A stretch of DNA of 64,000 bases from Kineococcus mangrovi (GTDB lineage Bacteria; Actinomycetota; Actinomycetes; Actinomycetales; Kineococcaceae): NCBI RefSeq assembly GCF_041320705.1, contig NZ_JBGGTQ010000005.1, positions 124,001 to 188,000 on the forward strand, read 5' to 3'. Under the pieces are notes generated by a model, which saw only the letters and a list, made by a program, of their open reading frames with translations, was not told where the DNA came from and searched no databases. The translations under genes were made by a program, and so were the position numbers. Each line of letters starts with the position of its first letter. The first letter of the stretch is position 1. This document shows, one piece after another, positions 24,181-31,720 of the stretch.

Positions 24181-25410
24181 ATGGGCTGGATAGAGACGTA
24201 CGAGTTGTCGGCGGCCGATGCCGAGCGGTTTCTACAACGGCGGATCGGGCAGCACCCGCTGCTGCTGCAGGAGCTGGCGACCTGGGTGCGCGACACCGGC
24301 GGCCCGCGCCAGGAGCTGGATGGCACCTTGGCCAGCTTGGTGCCGTTGTGGTCCTGGTGCGTGCGGTTCCTGGACGCCGGCACCCCCGGGGTGCCCAACA
24401 CCGTCCGGGACTTCATCTGGCTGGATGACGGGAAGCCGGACGGATACGACGAGTTCCTCCGCTACTACGTCGCTGAGGCGCTGGAGGCGTACGTCAGCCT
24501 GGTCGTGCAGCGGGTGCTGCCCGCGGCCCGGTGGGAGGTGCTCAAGCGGGGCCGGCGTGATGGTCTGCGGCACCGCCCGGTCCTAAGCACCGACAATCGT
24601 CCCCTGCTGTTCTCGTTAGGCTCGGCCATGGATGCGGTGGTCCTCGGAGGGTGGCCGTTGGGAACTCGCAGCGACGGCTACCTGCTGGAGTTTGTGCGCA
24701 CCCAGCTGCAGGAGGTCGTCGGCCCGGTGGTGGATGTGCCGCCGGTGGTGGAGTTCCTTCCCGAGCCGGGGCGGGTGACGCCTGCGCGTCCGTACCCGCC
24801 GTTCGTGCCCGGGGGTGGGGAGGTCCTGGCCGCTGGGGAGCGTCCGCACCCGCGACCGGCCGGGGCCGAGGATGCGCCGCCGGTCCCGCACGAGCTGCGT
24901 TCCGCGGACGCGATGACGCTGGGCATCCCCCCGCAGGCCCTGGCCGAGGAGGAGGACGACGCGGGCACCGAGGACGAGGTGTACTACGGGCCGAGGAACC
25001 CCGGACGAGGCGGCCGCGACGCTTCGGACACCCGGGGAGACGACGACGACGGTGACGACGGTGATGGCGGTGACGAGGATGACGACGATCCCGACTACCC
25101 GGAGAACTGGCAGCCGTTGCCGACCCGGGGGTTGCACGCGGCGCTGACGGCGTTGGGGTTCGTGTGTCAGACCCACCAGGGGGGTGCTCCGCGGCTGGAC
25201 CGGGGGGAGCACCAGTACCTGTACGACGGGCAGGAGGCGGCGATGCTGATCGAGACGACCACCGCGGGCGGCAAGCTGCGGATGTTGTCGGTGCAGTTCC
25301 TGGAGGACTACGCCCAGCCGTGTGCTGAGACTCCTACCGGGCGGTGGCTGGTGCAGCAGCTCACCGTGCTGGCCGGTGCCCGGAGCGCGATGCTGCTGCC
25401 GGATCTGTGA
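24181..25410 (+). CDS. Hypothetical protein with acidic low-complexity linker
   Basis: 409 residues, no family recognised and no signal peptide or TM helix. The N-terminal ~185 residues look helical and folded (AADAERFLQRRIGQHPLLLQ, YYVAEALEAYVSLVVQRVLP). A Pro-rich stretch follows, then an extremely acidic linker (DDDDGDDGDGGDEDDDD, about 285-303). A small C-terminal alpha/beta domain completes it (LHAALTALGFVCQTHQGG, YLYDGQEAAMLIETTTAGG, MLSVQFLEDYAQP). The Shine-Dalgarno is weak. Codon usage is slightly less GC-extreme than the neighbours (more TTG, GTG, TAC/GAT mixtures), consistent with acquisition. Two-domain layout with a charged tether suggests a regulator or nucleic-acid-associated protein, but no function can be assigned. 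Confidence 0.7.
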   Translation: MGWIETYELSAADAERFLQRRIGQHPLLLQELATWVRDTGGPRQELDGTLASLVPLWSWCVRFLDAGTPGVPNTVRDFIWLDDGKPDGYDEFLRYYVAEALEAYVSLVVQRVLPAARWEVLKRGRRDGLRHRPVLSTDNRPLLFSLGSAMDAVVLGGWPLGTRSDGYLLEFVRTQLQEVVGPVVDVPPVVEFLPEPGRVTPARPYPPFVPGGGEVLAAGERPHPRPAGAEDAPPVPHELRSADAMTLGIPPQALAEEEDDAGTEDEVYYGPRNPGRGGRDASDTRGDDDDGDDGDGGDEDDDDPDYPENWQPLPTRGLHAALTALGFVCQTHQGGAPRLDRGEHQYLYDGQEAAMLIETTTAGGKLRMLSVQFLEDYAQPCAETPTGRWLVQQLTVLAGARSAMLLPDL

Positions 25411-25797
25411 CCGGCGCCGCTGGTGCCGGGGCCGGTCCACGACGGCGGCATCGACGGTCATCGACGGGGTTGGTGGTCGCGCTGCCTGGTGCCGGACAGG
25501 GGGTCATCACGGGGGATTGCCCGAGCTCTCATCAGCCGCGGCCGAAGACTGTCGGCAGAGCTCCGCTGTCACCACCTCGCGAGCGCTTCCACGGGACGAC
25601 GGGAATCGAGTGCGTCTTCGTCGGGTGGACTCGCCGAGACGCAGACGGACGTCGGGCAGCCCGTCGAAGGTAGGGAATCCGCTCCCCAGCCCTCGGCTGT
25701 CCGGGTGAACCCGCCCCAGGCGCCTCGGAACCTGGAGGAGGTCGAGCATGCTGCTGTGAGCCGTTCCAGGCCACAACAACTCGCGATAGGAATTTCC
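25411..25797. other. Intergenic stretch, no gene seen
   Basis: 387 bases between the acidic hypothetical gene and the small secreted protein. All frames lack coding character and recognisable homology. The last 20 bases carry AGGA as ribosome-binding site for the next gene. Nothing else is supported. Confidence 0.6.
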
Positions 25798-26181
25798 ATG
25801 ATCACACGAAGCCGGGTCACCACGAGTATCATCGGGGCGGCGGTCCTCTCCGCCTCCGTCATCGTGGGGGCAGGTACGGCGCAGGCCGCATCTCCTGCCG
25901 CTACCGCCTTCCGCACCTGCTTGAACTCCTACGGCACTGCGTACAACTACGCGCTGAAGGCGGGCAAGGACGATGTCGCCCGGGCCATCGACCTGACCGG
26001 GCTCGCGAACTGCAACTACGAACTGTCGCAGCGCTCCGACATCACGGACACCCAGGAGATCAACGCGATCAACAACTACAACCGCTACGCCGCGGCGGCC
26101 AAGCAGGCCATCACCAAGGCGGGGTTGAAGGAGACGCAGAAGATCCTCACCAAGTACGCTCTCAAGGGCCTGCGTCTGTGA
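25798..26181 (+). CDS. Small secreted protein of unknown function
   Basis: 127 residues with a clear Sec signal peptide (MITRSRVTTSIIGAAVLSAS ... GTAQA, cleavage near residue 30). The mature ~97-residue protein is mostly helical, basic, and has two cysteines (FRTCLNSYG, LANCNYELS) that could pair. Asn/Tyr/Ala-rich segments (YGTAYNYALKAGKDD, NAINNYNRYAAAAKQ) are distinctive. ATG preceded by AGGA. A hairpin at 26257-26284 terminates it, so it is probably monocistronic. No family recognised; the style resembles small exported actinobacterial proteins of unknown role. Confidence 0.75.
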   Translation: MITRSRVTTSIIGAAVLSASVIVGAGTAQAASPAATAFRTCLNSYGTAYNYALKAGKDDVARAIDLTGLANCNYELSQRSDITDTQEINAINNYNRYAAAAKQAITKAGLKETQKILTKYALKGLRL

Positions 26182-26256
26182 GGTCGCGGCCGGGTTGGCC
26201 TGCTGCCTCTCGTGGTCGGTGGCGTCGACGCGCGGTAGGAGGGAGAGGTCACACCG

Positions 26257-26284
26257 GGCCCGCGCCCCACCCGGGGTGCGGGCC
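26257..26284 (+). terminator. Hairpin terminator after the small secreted protein gene
   Basis: GGCCCGCGCCCC / GGGGTGCGGGCC, 12-bp stem with one G-T pair and ACCC loop, followed by TTCGTCGT. Confidence 0.75.
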
Positions 26285-26345
26285 TTCGTCGTCCCCGCCC
26301 CTAGGATCGGACGGCCCGCCGCACCCGTCCCCCAGGAGCTCGTCC

Positions 26346-26879
26346 GTGATTGTCATCGTCGGCTTCATGGGCGCGGGCAAGACGACCGTGGGCCGCCTCC
26401 TCGCCGGTCGACTCGGCCTGCCGTTCGTCGACACCGACCACGTGATCGAGGACCGCGAGCGCCGGTCCATCCCGCGGATCTTCAAGACCGAGGGCGAGAG
26501 CGCGTTCCGCGACGTCGAGCAGGCCGTCGTCGCCGACGTCCTGTCCGGCCCCGAGGCCGTGGTGTCCCTGGGCGGTGGCGCGTGCGGCCGGGAGGCCACG
26601 CGGGCGGTGCTGCGGGACCACACCGTCGTCCACCTCGACGTCTCCCTCGAGCAGGCCCGGTGCCGGACCGCCGGTGACGGCAACCGGCCCGTGCTGCAGC
26701 GCCCGGACCTGGCCGAGCTGCACGCGGCGCGCCGGGCGGTCTTCTACGCCCTGGCGGACGTCGAGGTCGACACCGACGGCCGCGCGGCCCGGCCCGTCGC
26801 GGACGAGGTGCTGGCCGCGCTACCCCACATCCACGACGCACCGGCCGGTGCGCCCGACGACCTCGCGGAGGACCGATGA
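26346..26879 (+). CDS. aroK: Shikimate kinase
   Basis: 177-residue P-loop kinase that phosphorylates shikimate at O3. GTG start after CAGGAG. Walker [16 protein letters not shown] at the N-terminus, shikimate-binding Asp in [21 protein letters not shown] (Arg of FRxxE), SLGGGAC glycine-rich substrate loop, and the lid RPVLQRPD. The C-terminal ~20 residues are unconserved. Stop overlaps aroB (ATGA). aroK-aroB-efp-nusB is the conserved actinobacterial order. Confidence 0.96.
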   Translation: MIVIVGFMGAGKTTVGRLLAGRLGLPFVDTDHVIEDRERRSIPRIFKTEGESAFRDVEQAVVADVLSGPEAVVSLGGGACGREATRAVLRDHTVVHLDVSLEQARCRTAGDGNRPVLQRPDLAELHAARRAVFYALADVEVDTDGRAARPVADEVLAALPHIHDAPAGAPDDLAEDR

Positions 26880-27964
26880 CCACGACCGACACCGCACGCA
26901 TCACCGTCGAGGGCGAGGCGCCCTACGACGTCCTCATCGGCCGCGGCCTGCTGGGGGAGCTGCGCGGCCTGCTCGGCTCGAAGGTCGCCAAGGTGCTCGT
27001 CGTGCACCCGCGGGCGCTGCGCTCGACGGGCGAGGCCGTGCGCGACGACCTCGTCGCCCAGGGGCTGGAGGCCGTGCTGGCCGAGGTGCCCGACGGGGAG
27101 GAGGCCAAGTCAGCGGAGGTCGCCGCGTTCTGTTGGACCGTCCTGGGGCAGTCGGACTTCACCCGCAGCGACGCCGTCGTCGGCGTCGGTGGGGGAGCGG
27201 TGACCGACCTCGCGGGGTTCGTCGCGGCGACGTGGTTGCGCGGCGTCCGGGTCGTTCAGGTCCCCACGACGTTGCTGGCGATGGTCGACGCCGCGGTGGG
27301 GGGCAAGACGGGCATCAACACCGCCGAGGGCAAGAACCTCGTCGGCTCCTTCCACCCGCCGGCCGGTGTCCTGTGCGACCTCGACGCCCTCGACACCCTG
27401 CCGCCGCACGACCTGCGCGCGGGCCTCGCCGAGGTCGTGAAGTGCGGGTTCATCGCCGACCCGCGGATCCTCGAGCTCGTGGAGGCGGACGTCGCCGCGG
27501 CCACCGACCCGCGCTCGCCGGTGCTGGCCGAGCTCGTCGAGCGCGCGGTGCGGGTCAAGGCGCGCGTGGTCGCCGAGGACCTCAAGGAGTCCGACCTGCG
27601 GGAGATCCTCAACTACGGCCACACCTTCGCCCACGCGGTCGAACTGGTCGAGCGCTACCAGTGGCGGCACGGGGCGGCCGTCAGCGTCGGCCTCTGCTAC
27701 GTCGCCGAGCTGGCGCGCATGGCGGGCCGGTTGTCGGACGCGGACGCCGACCGGCACCGCGACGTCCTGCGCTCGCTCGGCCTGCCGACGACCTACCGGG
27801 GTGACCGGTGGCCGCAGCTGCTGGACGCGATGAAGCGGGACAAGAAGACCCGCGGGTCCCTGCTGCGCTTCGTCGTCCTCGACGGGATCGGACGACCGTC
27901 TCGGCTGGAGGGCCCGGACCCGGCGATGCTGCAGGCGGCCTACGCGGAGATCAGCGCCGAGTGA
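26876..27964 (+). CDS. aroB: 3-dehydroquinate synthase
   Basis: 362-residue NAD- and divalent-metal-dependent enzyme converting DAHP to 3-dehydroquinate. ATG overlaps the aroK stop. Signature blocks: [23 protein letters not shown] (NAD-binding glycines), [46 protein letters not shown], and the metal ligands in [11 protein letters not shown]. Translational coupling with aroK indicates a shared operon. Confidence 0.97.
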   Translation: MTTTDTARITVEGEAPYDVLIGRGLLGELRGLLGSKVAKVLVVHPRALRSTGEAVRDDLVAQGLEAVLAEVPDGEEAKSAEVAAFCWTVLGQSDFTRSDAVVGVGGGAVTDLAGFVAATWLRGVRVVQVPTTLLAMVDAAVGGKTGINTAEGKNLVGSFHPPAGVLCDLDALDTLPPHDLRAGLAEVVKCGFIADPRILELVEADVAAATDPRSPVLAELVERAVRVKARVVAEDLKESDLREILNYGHTFAHAVELVERYQWRHGAAVSVGLCYVAELARMAGRLSDADADRHRDVLRSLGLPTTYRGDRWPQLLDAMKRDKKTRGSLLRFVVLDGIGRPSRLEGPDPAMLQAAYAEISAE

Positions 27965-27973
27965 GGGCTCACC

Positions 27974-28612
27974 TCACCCGCAGGGGGTCTCGCTGACGCC
28001 CTGCGCGGGTGAGGCGTACCGCACGACACCACCGGCGACGGACACCCCCCGCAGGCAGTACCCGCCGCTGGTGGCCGCCACGACCGAGACCCGGCTGACC
28101 GTGCTCGTCGTCCCGAGCGCGTCGACCGTCGTGGCGTACGTGCCGTAGAACCGCTCGTACGAGGTCTGCGCGGCGCTGACCTCCTCCAGGTCGGCGGTGA
28201 CGGCGGCGATCTCCTTGCGCTGCACTTGCTCCATCAGCACCGGGTAGCCGTACTTCCCGCCGATGGCCAGAGCCACCAGGACGGCGGCCCACGTCGTCAC
28301 CGTCTTCACCGGGTGCCGGCCCGCGCGGTGCGGGACCGCTTCGGTGCGGGGCACCTGGAACGGTGAGGCGTTGCCGGGGTTGAAGGTCGGCCGCGACGGG
28401 TTCGCCGGTCCGTAGAAGTCTCCCGCCGGCGGGGGGACCACGGCCGGCCGGGGAACGGGAACCGGGGGAGGCGGTGCGGGTGCTCCCGTCCGCTGCGCGT
28501 CGCCGGCGAGGGGTTCGTCGGGTTCGGGAACCTCTGCCCGGTGCCGCGGCCGGGTCGGACGTGCCGGATCGGGCAGCGGCGTCGGGCCGGCGTCGGTGCA
28601 GGGTTCGGTCAC
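27974..28612 (-). CDS. Pilin-like membrane protein lacking a prepilin signal
   Basis: About 212 residues; the GTG at 28612 is chosen because CCGAGGAGGA precedes it. A ~95-residue Pro-rich cytoplasmic N-terminus leads to one TM helix (TTWAAVLVALAIGGKYGYPV). The C-terminal domain mirrors the globular part of the pilin at 13460-13861: helix VTADLEEVSAAQTSYERFYG, then GTY, a strand region, GGYC and a terminal ETPCG, so the YC...C disulfide spacing is kept. There is no GFTLxE cleavage site, so PilD processing is unlikely. A CTCC-N17-GCCGAT promoter-like element precedes it. It follows the related gene at 28696-29076 on the same strand. Confidence 0.75.
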   Translation of the reverse strand: MTEPCTDAGPTPLPDPARPTRPRHRAEVPEPDEPLAGDAQRTGAPAPPPPVPVPRPAVVPPPAGDFYGPANPSRPTFNPGNASPFQVPRTEAVPHRAGRHPVKTVTTWAAVLVALAIGGKYGYPVLMEQVQRKEIAAVTADLEEVSAAQTSYERFYGTYATTVDALGTTSTVSRVSVVAATSGGYCLRGVSVAGGVVRYASPAQGVSETPCG

Positions 28613-28640
28613 GGTGTCCTCCTCGGGGCTCACCCGGGTC

Positions 28641-28667
28641 ATCGGCGCCCGCGGACCGGGGGTGGAG
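28641..28667 (-). promoter_or_regulatory. Candidate FliA/WhiG-type promoter (CTCC-N17-GCCGAT) of the pilin-like gene
   Basis: On the minus strand CTCC (28667-28664) and GCCGAT (28646-28641) are 17 bases apart, about 30 bases before the GTG start. One mismatch to the CTCA of the three pil-cluster sites; same spacing. Confidence 0.4.
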
Positions 28668-28695
28668 GGGACTCACCCTCGTGGAGCACCGGGCG

Positions 28696-29076
28696 TCAGC
28701 GGCAGGCGGTGGAGCCGAACCCCCGGGTGGGGGAGAAGAACAGCGCGGTCCGCGTCGGCTCGTCGTAGGCGCCGGCGCAGAACGTGTCCGGACCCGCGCT
28801 GACGATGGCGACGTCCGTGCGCGCCGAGACCCGGAGGTCGAGCAGCGAGGCCGAGTAGGTCCCGTGGTCGTCCTTCCAGGCCACCTGCGCCGTCGCCACG
28901 CGCTGGAGGTCCTCGTGCAGGTCCCGCTCGGCGCTGGACCGGCGACCGTCGAGGAGCAGGGTGACGGCGACGGCCAGTGCGAGAGCGGCCGCGACCCCCG
29001 CGGCCAGGACCGTCGTCCGACGGCCCCGTCCCCGTGGGGTGGGGGCGGCCGTGTCCGGCGCTGCCTGACGGCTCAC
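28696..29076 (-). CDS. Pilin-like membrane protein lacking a prepilin signal (second copy)
   Basis: 126 residues, GTG start with GAGGAGAGGGGG upstream. Basic N-terminus (~23 aa), TM helix (TVLAAGVAAALALAVAVTLLL), then a ~80-residue domain laid out like a pilin head: DLHEDLQRVATAQVAWKDDH, GTY, short strands, DTFCAG and a C-terminal GSTACR, giving one potential disulfide. It lacks the Gly/Phe/Glu5 prepilin signature. The 84-base gap to the following gene contains that gene's own promoter-like element. Its start region is tandemly duplicated (29068-29137), and a CTCA-N17-CCCGAT element lies upstream. Confidence 0.75.
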   Translation of the reverse strand: MSRQAAPDTAAPTPRGRGRRTTVLAAGVAAALALAVAVTLLLDGRRSSAERDLHEDLQRVATAQVAWKDDHGTYSASLLDLRVSARTDVAIVSAGPDTFCAGAYDEPTRTALFFSPTRGFGSTACR

Positions 29077-29137
29077 GGGCGACCCCCTCTCCTCGGACGG
29101 CTCACGGGCGACCCCCTCTCCTCGGACGGCTCACGAG
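29068..29137 (-). repeat. 29-bp tandem duplication of the start/RBS region of the pilin-like gene
   Basis: Copies at 29068-29096 and 29097-29125 are identical, and a partial third copy runs 29126-29137. Each carries a GTG-AGC-CGT start; the full copies also carry the GGAGAGGGGG ribosome-binding site. Because 29 is not a multiple of 3, each upstream GTG opens a 10-codon frame whose TGA overlaps the next GTG (GTGA). Confidence 0.95.
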
Positions 29138-29151
29138 CGTGTCCACCAGTG

Positions 29152-29178
29152 ATCGGGCGCACCGGCGCGTGCGCTGAG
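29152..29178 (-). promoter_or_regulatory. Candidate FliA/WhiG-type promoter (CTCA-N17-CCCGAT) of the second pilin-like gene
   Basis: Minus strand CTCA (29178-29175) and CCCGAT (29157-29152), spacing 17. A start about 7 bases downstream would give a ~70-base leader containing both duplicated mini-ORF starts. Confidence 0.45.
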
Positions 29179-29179
29179 C

Positions 29180-29392
29180 CGCTGCGCGCGGGTCCACCCG
29201 TGTGCGCGGGCGGCTCCTCCGTCCGGCGCAACGACCGGGCGCGCGCGGCGCGCTGACGGTGACGGCCACCCCGCCCGGTCGCCACGCCGGTGCGCCGGGG
29301 TGGTCGCGCGGCCTCGGTAAGATGCCACAGGCCCACCCGCCGCCCGGACCCGGGCGGCGGGAGTGAAGACGAGAGACGGACTGAGAGACGAC
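29180..29392 (+). promoter_or_regulatory. efp upstream region with a -10-like TAAGAT
   Basis: TAAGAT at 29318-29323 is a plausible -10 for efp, 70 bases before its GTG; no convincing -35 is visible. The rest of the gap holds nothing else I can support. Confidence 0.35.
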
Positions 29393-29956
29393 GTGGCATC
29401 GACGAACGACCTGAAGAACGGCACCGTGCTGAACCTCGACGGCAACCTCTGGTCGGTGGTCGAGTTCCAGCACGTGAAGCCCGGCAAGGGCGGTGCCTTC
29501 GTCCGCACGAAGCTGAAGAACGTCCTGTCCGGCAAGGTCGTCGACCGCACCTTCAACGCGGGCAGCAAGGTCGACACCGCGACGGTCGACAAGCGCGACA
29601 TGCAGTACCTGTACAAGGACGGCGAGGACTTCGTCTTCATGGACTCCGCCACCTACGACCAGCTGCACGTCAGCGCGGCGACCGTCGGTGACGCGGCCAA
29701 CTACATGCTCGAGAGCACCGAGGCGATCGTCGCGACGCACGACGGTACCCCCCTCTACGTCGAGCTCCCGACGTCCGTCGTCCTGGAGATCACGTACACC
29801 GAGCCCGGTCTGCAGGGTGACCGCTCCACCGGCGGCACCAAGCCCGCCACCGTCCAGACCGGGTACGAGATCCAGGTCCCGCTGTTCCTCGAGACCGGCA
29901 CGAAGGTCAAGGTCGACACCCGCACGGGCGACTACCTCGGCCGCGTCAACGACTGA
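29393..29956 (+). CDS. efp: Translation elongation factor P
   Basis: 187-residue three-domain beta-barrel protein that binds stalled ribosomes at polyproline. GTG start gives [20 protein letters not shown]. The tip loop reads [16 protein letters not shown] with a Lys at about position 33; no EpmA/EpmB-type modification genes are nearby. Domain III ends in [20 protein letters not shown] and [11 protein letters not shown]. Stop overlaps nusB (TGATG). The organism's many Pro-rich proteins (PilT N-terminus, the 27974 gene) are plausible clients. Confidence 0.97.
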   Translation: MASTNDLKNGTVLNLDGNLWSVVEFQHVKPGKGGAFVRTKLKNVLSGKVVDRTFNAGSKVDTATVDKRDMQYLYKDGEDFVFMDSATYDQLHVSAATVGDAANYMLESTEAIVATHDGTPLYVELPTSVVLEITYTEPGLQGDRSTGGTKPATVQTGYEIQVPLFLETGTKVKVDTRTGDYLGRVND

Positions 29957-30366
29957 TGGCCGCTCGCCGCAAGGCGCGCAAGCGCGCGCTGGAGGTCCTC
30001 TTCGAGGCCGACCAGCGCCGCCTCGCCCCCCTAGACGTCCTGCGGGACAAGATCCAGCGGGCCGACCCGCCCGTCGGTGAGTACGCCGTCACCCTCGTCG
30101 AGGGGGTCGTCGCGCAGCAGGCCCGCATCGACGAGGTCCTGTCGACGTACTCGATGGGCTGGACCCTGGACCGCATGCCGGCCGTCGACCGTGCGTTGCT
30201 GCGCCTGGGCGTGTGGGAGATCCTGCACGCCTCCGACGTCCCCGACCACGTCGCGGTCAGCGAGGCCGTCGAGATCGCGCAGGAGCTGTCGACCGACGAG
30301 TCGCCGAAGTTCGTCAACGGGCTGCTCGCACGGATCGCGGAGCTCAAGGAGACGCTCTCCGCCTGA
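29956..30366 (+). CDS. nusB: Transcription antitermination factor NusB
   Basis: 136-residue all-helical protein that with NusE (S10) binds boxA of rRNA leaders. N-terminal RRKARKRALEVLFEADQR, then WTLDRMPAVDRALLRLGVWEIL and the C-terminal VSEAVEIAQELSTDESPKFVNGLL block, all typical. Starts on the efp stop (TGATG). The gene converges on the AbiEi-like gene with a 51-bp palindrome between them. Confidence 0.96.
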   Translation: MAARRKARKRALEVLFEADQRRLAPLDVLRDKIQRADPPVGEYAVTLVEGVVAQQARIDEVLSTYSMGWTLDRMPAVDRALLRLGVWEILHASDVPDHVAVSEAVEIAQELSTDESPKFVNGLLARIAELKETLSA

Positions 30367-30404
30367 CGTCGCGCGACCTCGTTGCCTCCCGGGGGTCACC
30401 TGAG

Positions 30405-30455
30405 GCCTCGTTGCCTCCCGGAGGCCGATCATCGGCCCCCGGGAGGCAACGAGGC
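30405..30455. terminator. 51-bp near-perfect palindrome between nusB and the AbiEi-like gene
   Basis: Arms of 25 bp (GCCTCGTTGCCTCCCGG continuing into GGCCGAT and its complement) with a single central C and one mismatch. It can act as a bidirectional terminator for the two convergent genes. A half copy (CCTCGTTGCCTCCCGGG) precedes it at about 30377-30393, and a related palindrome lies on the other side of the gene at 31503-31551. Confidence 0.8.
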
Positions 30456-30456
30456 G

Positions 30457-31392
30457 TCAGCTGGCTCGTTCCTCCGCGGCGCGCAGCGTCGCTCCGAGCT
30501 GGTTCAGAAAGCCCGCCGGGTCGGCCGTGACGTCGGCCGGGGCGATCGACACCAGCAGGACGCCCGCCGCGGCGTAGCGTCGTTGCTTCGCCTGCGTCCG
30601 GCGCAGGTCTGCGGGTGTGGAGTGCCACCGGATCCCGTCGACCTCGAGCGCCACCCGGTGCCTGGGCCACCAGGCGTCGGCCTCGCCGACCACCTCGCCG
30701 GCGATGACGACGTCTTCGTTCCACAGCGGCTGCGGCAGAGCGGATCTGCTGATCACCGCGCGCGCCTCGGCCTCCGCTGAGCTGCGCACGCCCGCGGACA
30801 CCTCCGCGAGAGCCTGCCGTGCCTTCGCGCTGCGCTGGGTCGGGCCGGCGAACACCTCGTCCCGCAACTCCCGCAGGGTGCAGCGCCGCTGGTGGAGGGT
30901 GGCTCCGAAGATCTCGCGGATCCGGTCGAGATCGGCTCCGTGCCGTGCAGCGTCGGCGGCGGCCCGGGCCGGGCCGACCACGGGCAGGCCGCGCCGTCGG
31001 GCGACCCGGGGTTCGCGCTGGGTCCGTTCGATCGTCACGAACCCCGAGGAGAGCCGTTTCCGTGTCCACGGGATCAGGACGAGGACCTGGTCGTCGACGG
31101 CGAGACGGTTCCCCGCGATGCCCAGCAGGTCCAGGGCGTGGACCCCGCTGAGGGCGGCACCGTCCCCCGCGTAGGCCAGGGCAGCCCGGCGCGACTGCGC
31201 TCGCCCCAGTGGTCCCCGGTGACTGGCGACCACCCCGGGCAGGACGCTCCGCCACGGGCCCGCGTGGGCCCAGCGGGTGATGGTCCGCCGGGGCATCCCC
31301 GCAGCGATGAGCTCGGCGTGCGTGGCGATGCCGTCACCGCGCCGCATCAGGGCGTCGACATCGGCCGGGTCGAAGGATCGTCGTCGGGGCAT
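30457..31392 (-). CDS. AbiEi-type N-terminal domain / DUF559 endonuclease-like protein
   Basis: 311 residues. The N-terminus (DALMRRGDGIATHAELIAAG, RTITRWAHAGPWRSVLPGVV) is the winged-helix 'AbiEi antitoxin N-terminal' type. The middle is ALDLLGI...RLSSGFVTIERTQREP. The C-terminus is a DUF559/very-short-patch-repair-like nuclease fold (EADAWWPRHRVALEVDGIRWH, then TQAKQRRYAAAGVLLVSIAPADV) with the expected acidic residues. Such proteins are abundant and usually solitary in actinobacteria; no AbiEii toxin is adjacent, so an antitoxin role is unproven. It sits between nusB and bldD, flanked on both sides by palindromic repeats, which suggests insertion. Confidence 0.85.
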   Translation of the reverse strand: MPRRRSFDPADVDALMRRGDGIATHAELIAAGMPRRTITRWAHAGPWRSVLPGVVASHRGPLGRAQSRRAALAYAGDGAALSGVHALDLLGIAGNRLAVDDQVLVLIPWTRKRLSSGFVTIERTQREPRVARRRGLPVVGPARAAADAARHGADLDRIREIFGATLHQRRCTLRELRDEVFAGPTQRSAKARQALAEVSAGVRSSAEAEARAVISRSALPQPLWNEDVVIAGEVVGEADAWWPRHRVALEVDGIRWHSTPADLRRTQAKQRRYAAAGVLLVSIAPADVTADPAGFLNQLGATLRAAEERAS

Positions 31393-31502
31393 GGCGTGCA
31401 GGGTGCGCGGCTGCGGAGCGAGGTGCGCCGCGGATGAGATGTGCTGTGGACAGGGCCCCGTTCACTACGGCCTGTGGAGACCTCGGTGACGTGTGCGGCA
31501 AC

Positions 31503-31650
31503 GCCTCGTTGCCTCCTCGGGGCCGATCATCGTCCTGGGGGAGGCAACGAGCTCACCGGGTGTCCTGGGGGAGGCAACGAGCTCACCGGGTGTCCTGGGG
31601 GAGGCAACGAGCTCACCGGGTGTCCTGGGGGAGGCAACGAGCCCTCCCCG
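31503..31650. repeat. Palindrome followed by four 30-bp tandem repeats
   Basis: 31503-31551 is a diverged copy of the 30405 palindrome (CTCGTTGCCTCC ... GGAGGCAACGAG). Its right arm is then amplified as a 30-bp unit beginning TGTCCTGGGGGAGGCAACGA at 31531, 31561, 31591 and 31621; the last is truncated after ~22 bases. There is no unique spacer, so it is not a CRISPR. It lies between the AbiEi-like gene start and the bldD terminator. Confidence 0.92.
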
Positions 31651-31674
31651 GCGACGGAGCCCCGGGACGCAGAA

Positions 31675-31703
31675 CGGCCCGGCCCCCGCGAGGGGCCGGG
31701 CCG
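31675..31703 (-). terminator. Hairpin terminator of bldD
   Basis: Perfect 12-bp stem CGGCCCGGCCCC / GGGGCCGGGCCG with a 5-base loop, 18 bases beyond the bldD stop. Confidence 0.8.
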
Positions 31704-31720
31704 GTGGGGCGTCCGGAGGG

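Noticed and set aside
25423-25797. Long N-terminal extension of the small secreted protein
   Set aside because: The signal peptide starts at ATG 25798 with AGGA upstream; the extension has no coding character.
31531-31650. 30-bp regularly repeated units, CRISPR-like at first sight
   Set aside because: The units are directly contiguous with no spacers and derive from one arm of the adjacent palindrome; no cas genes.
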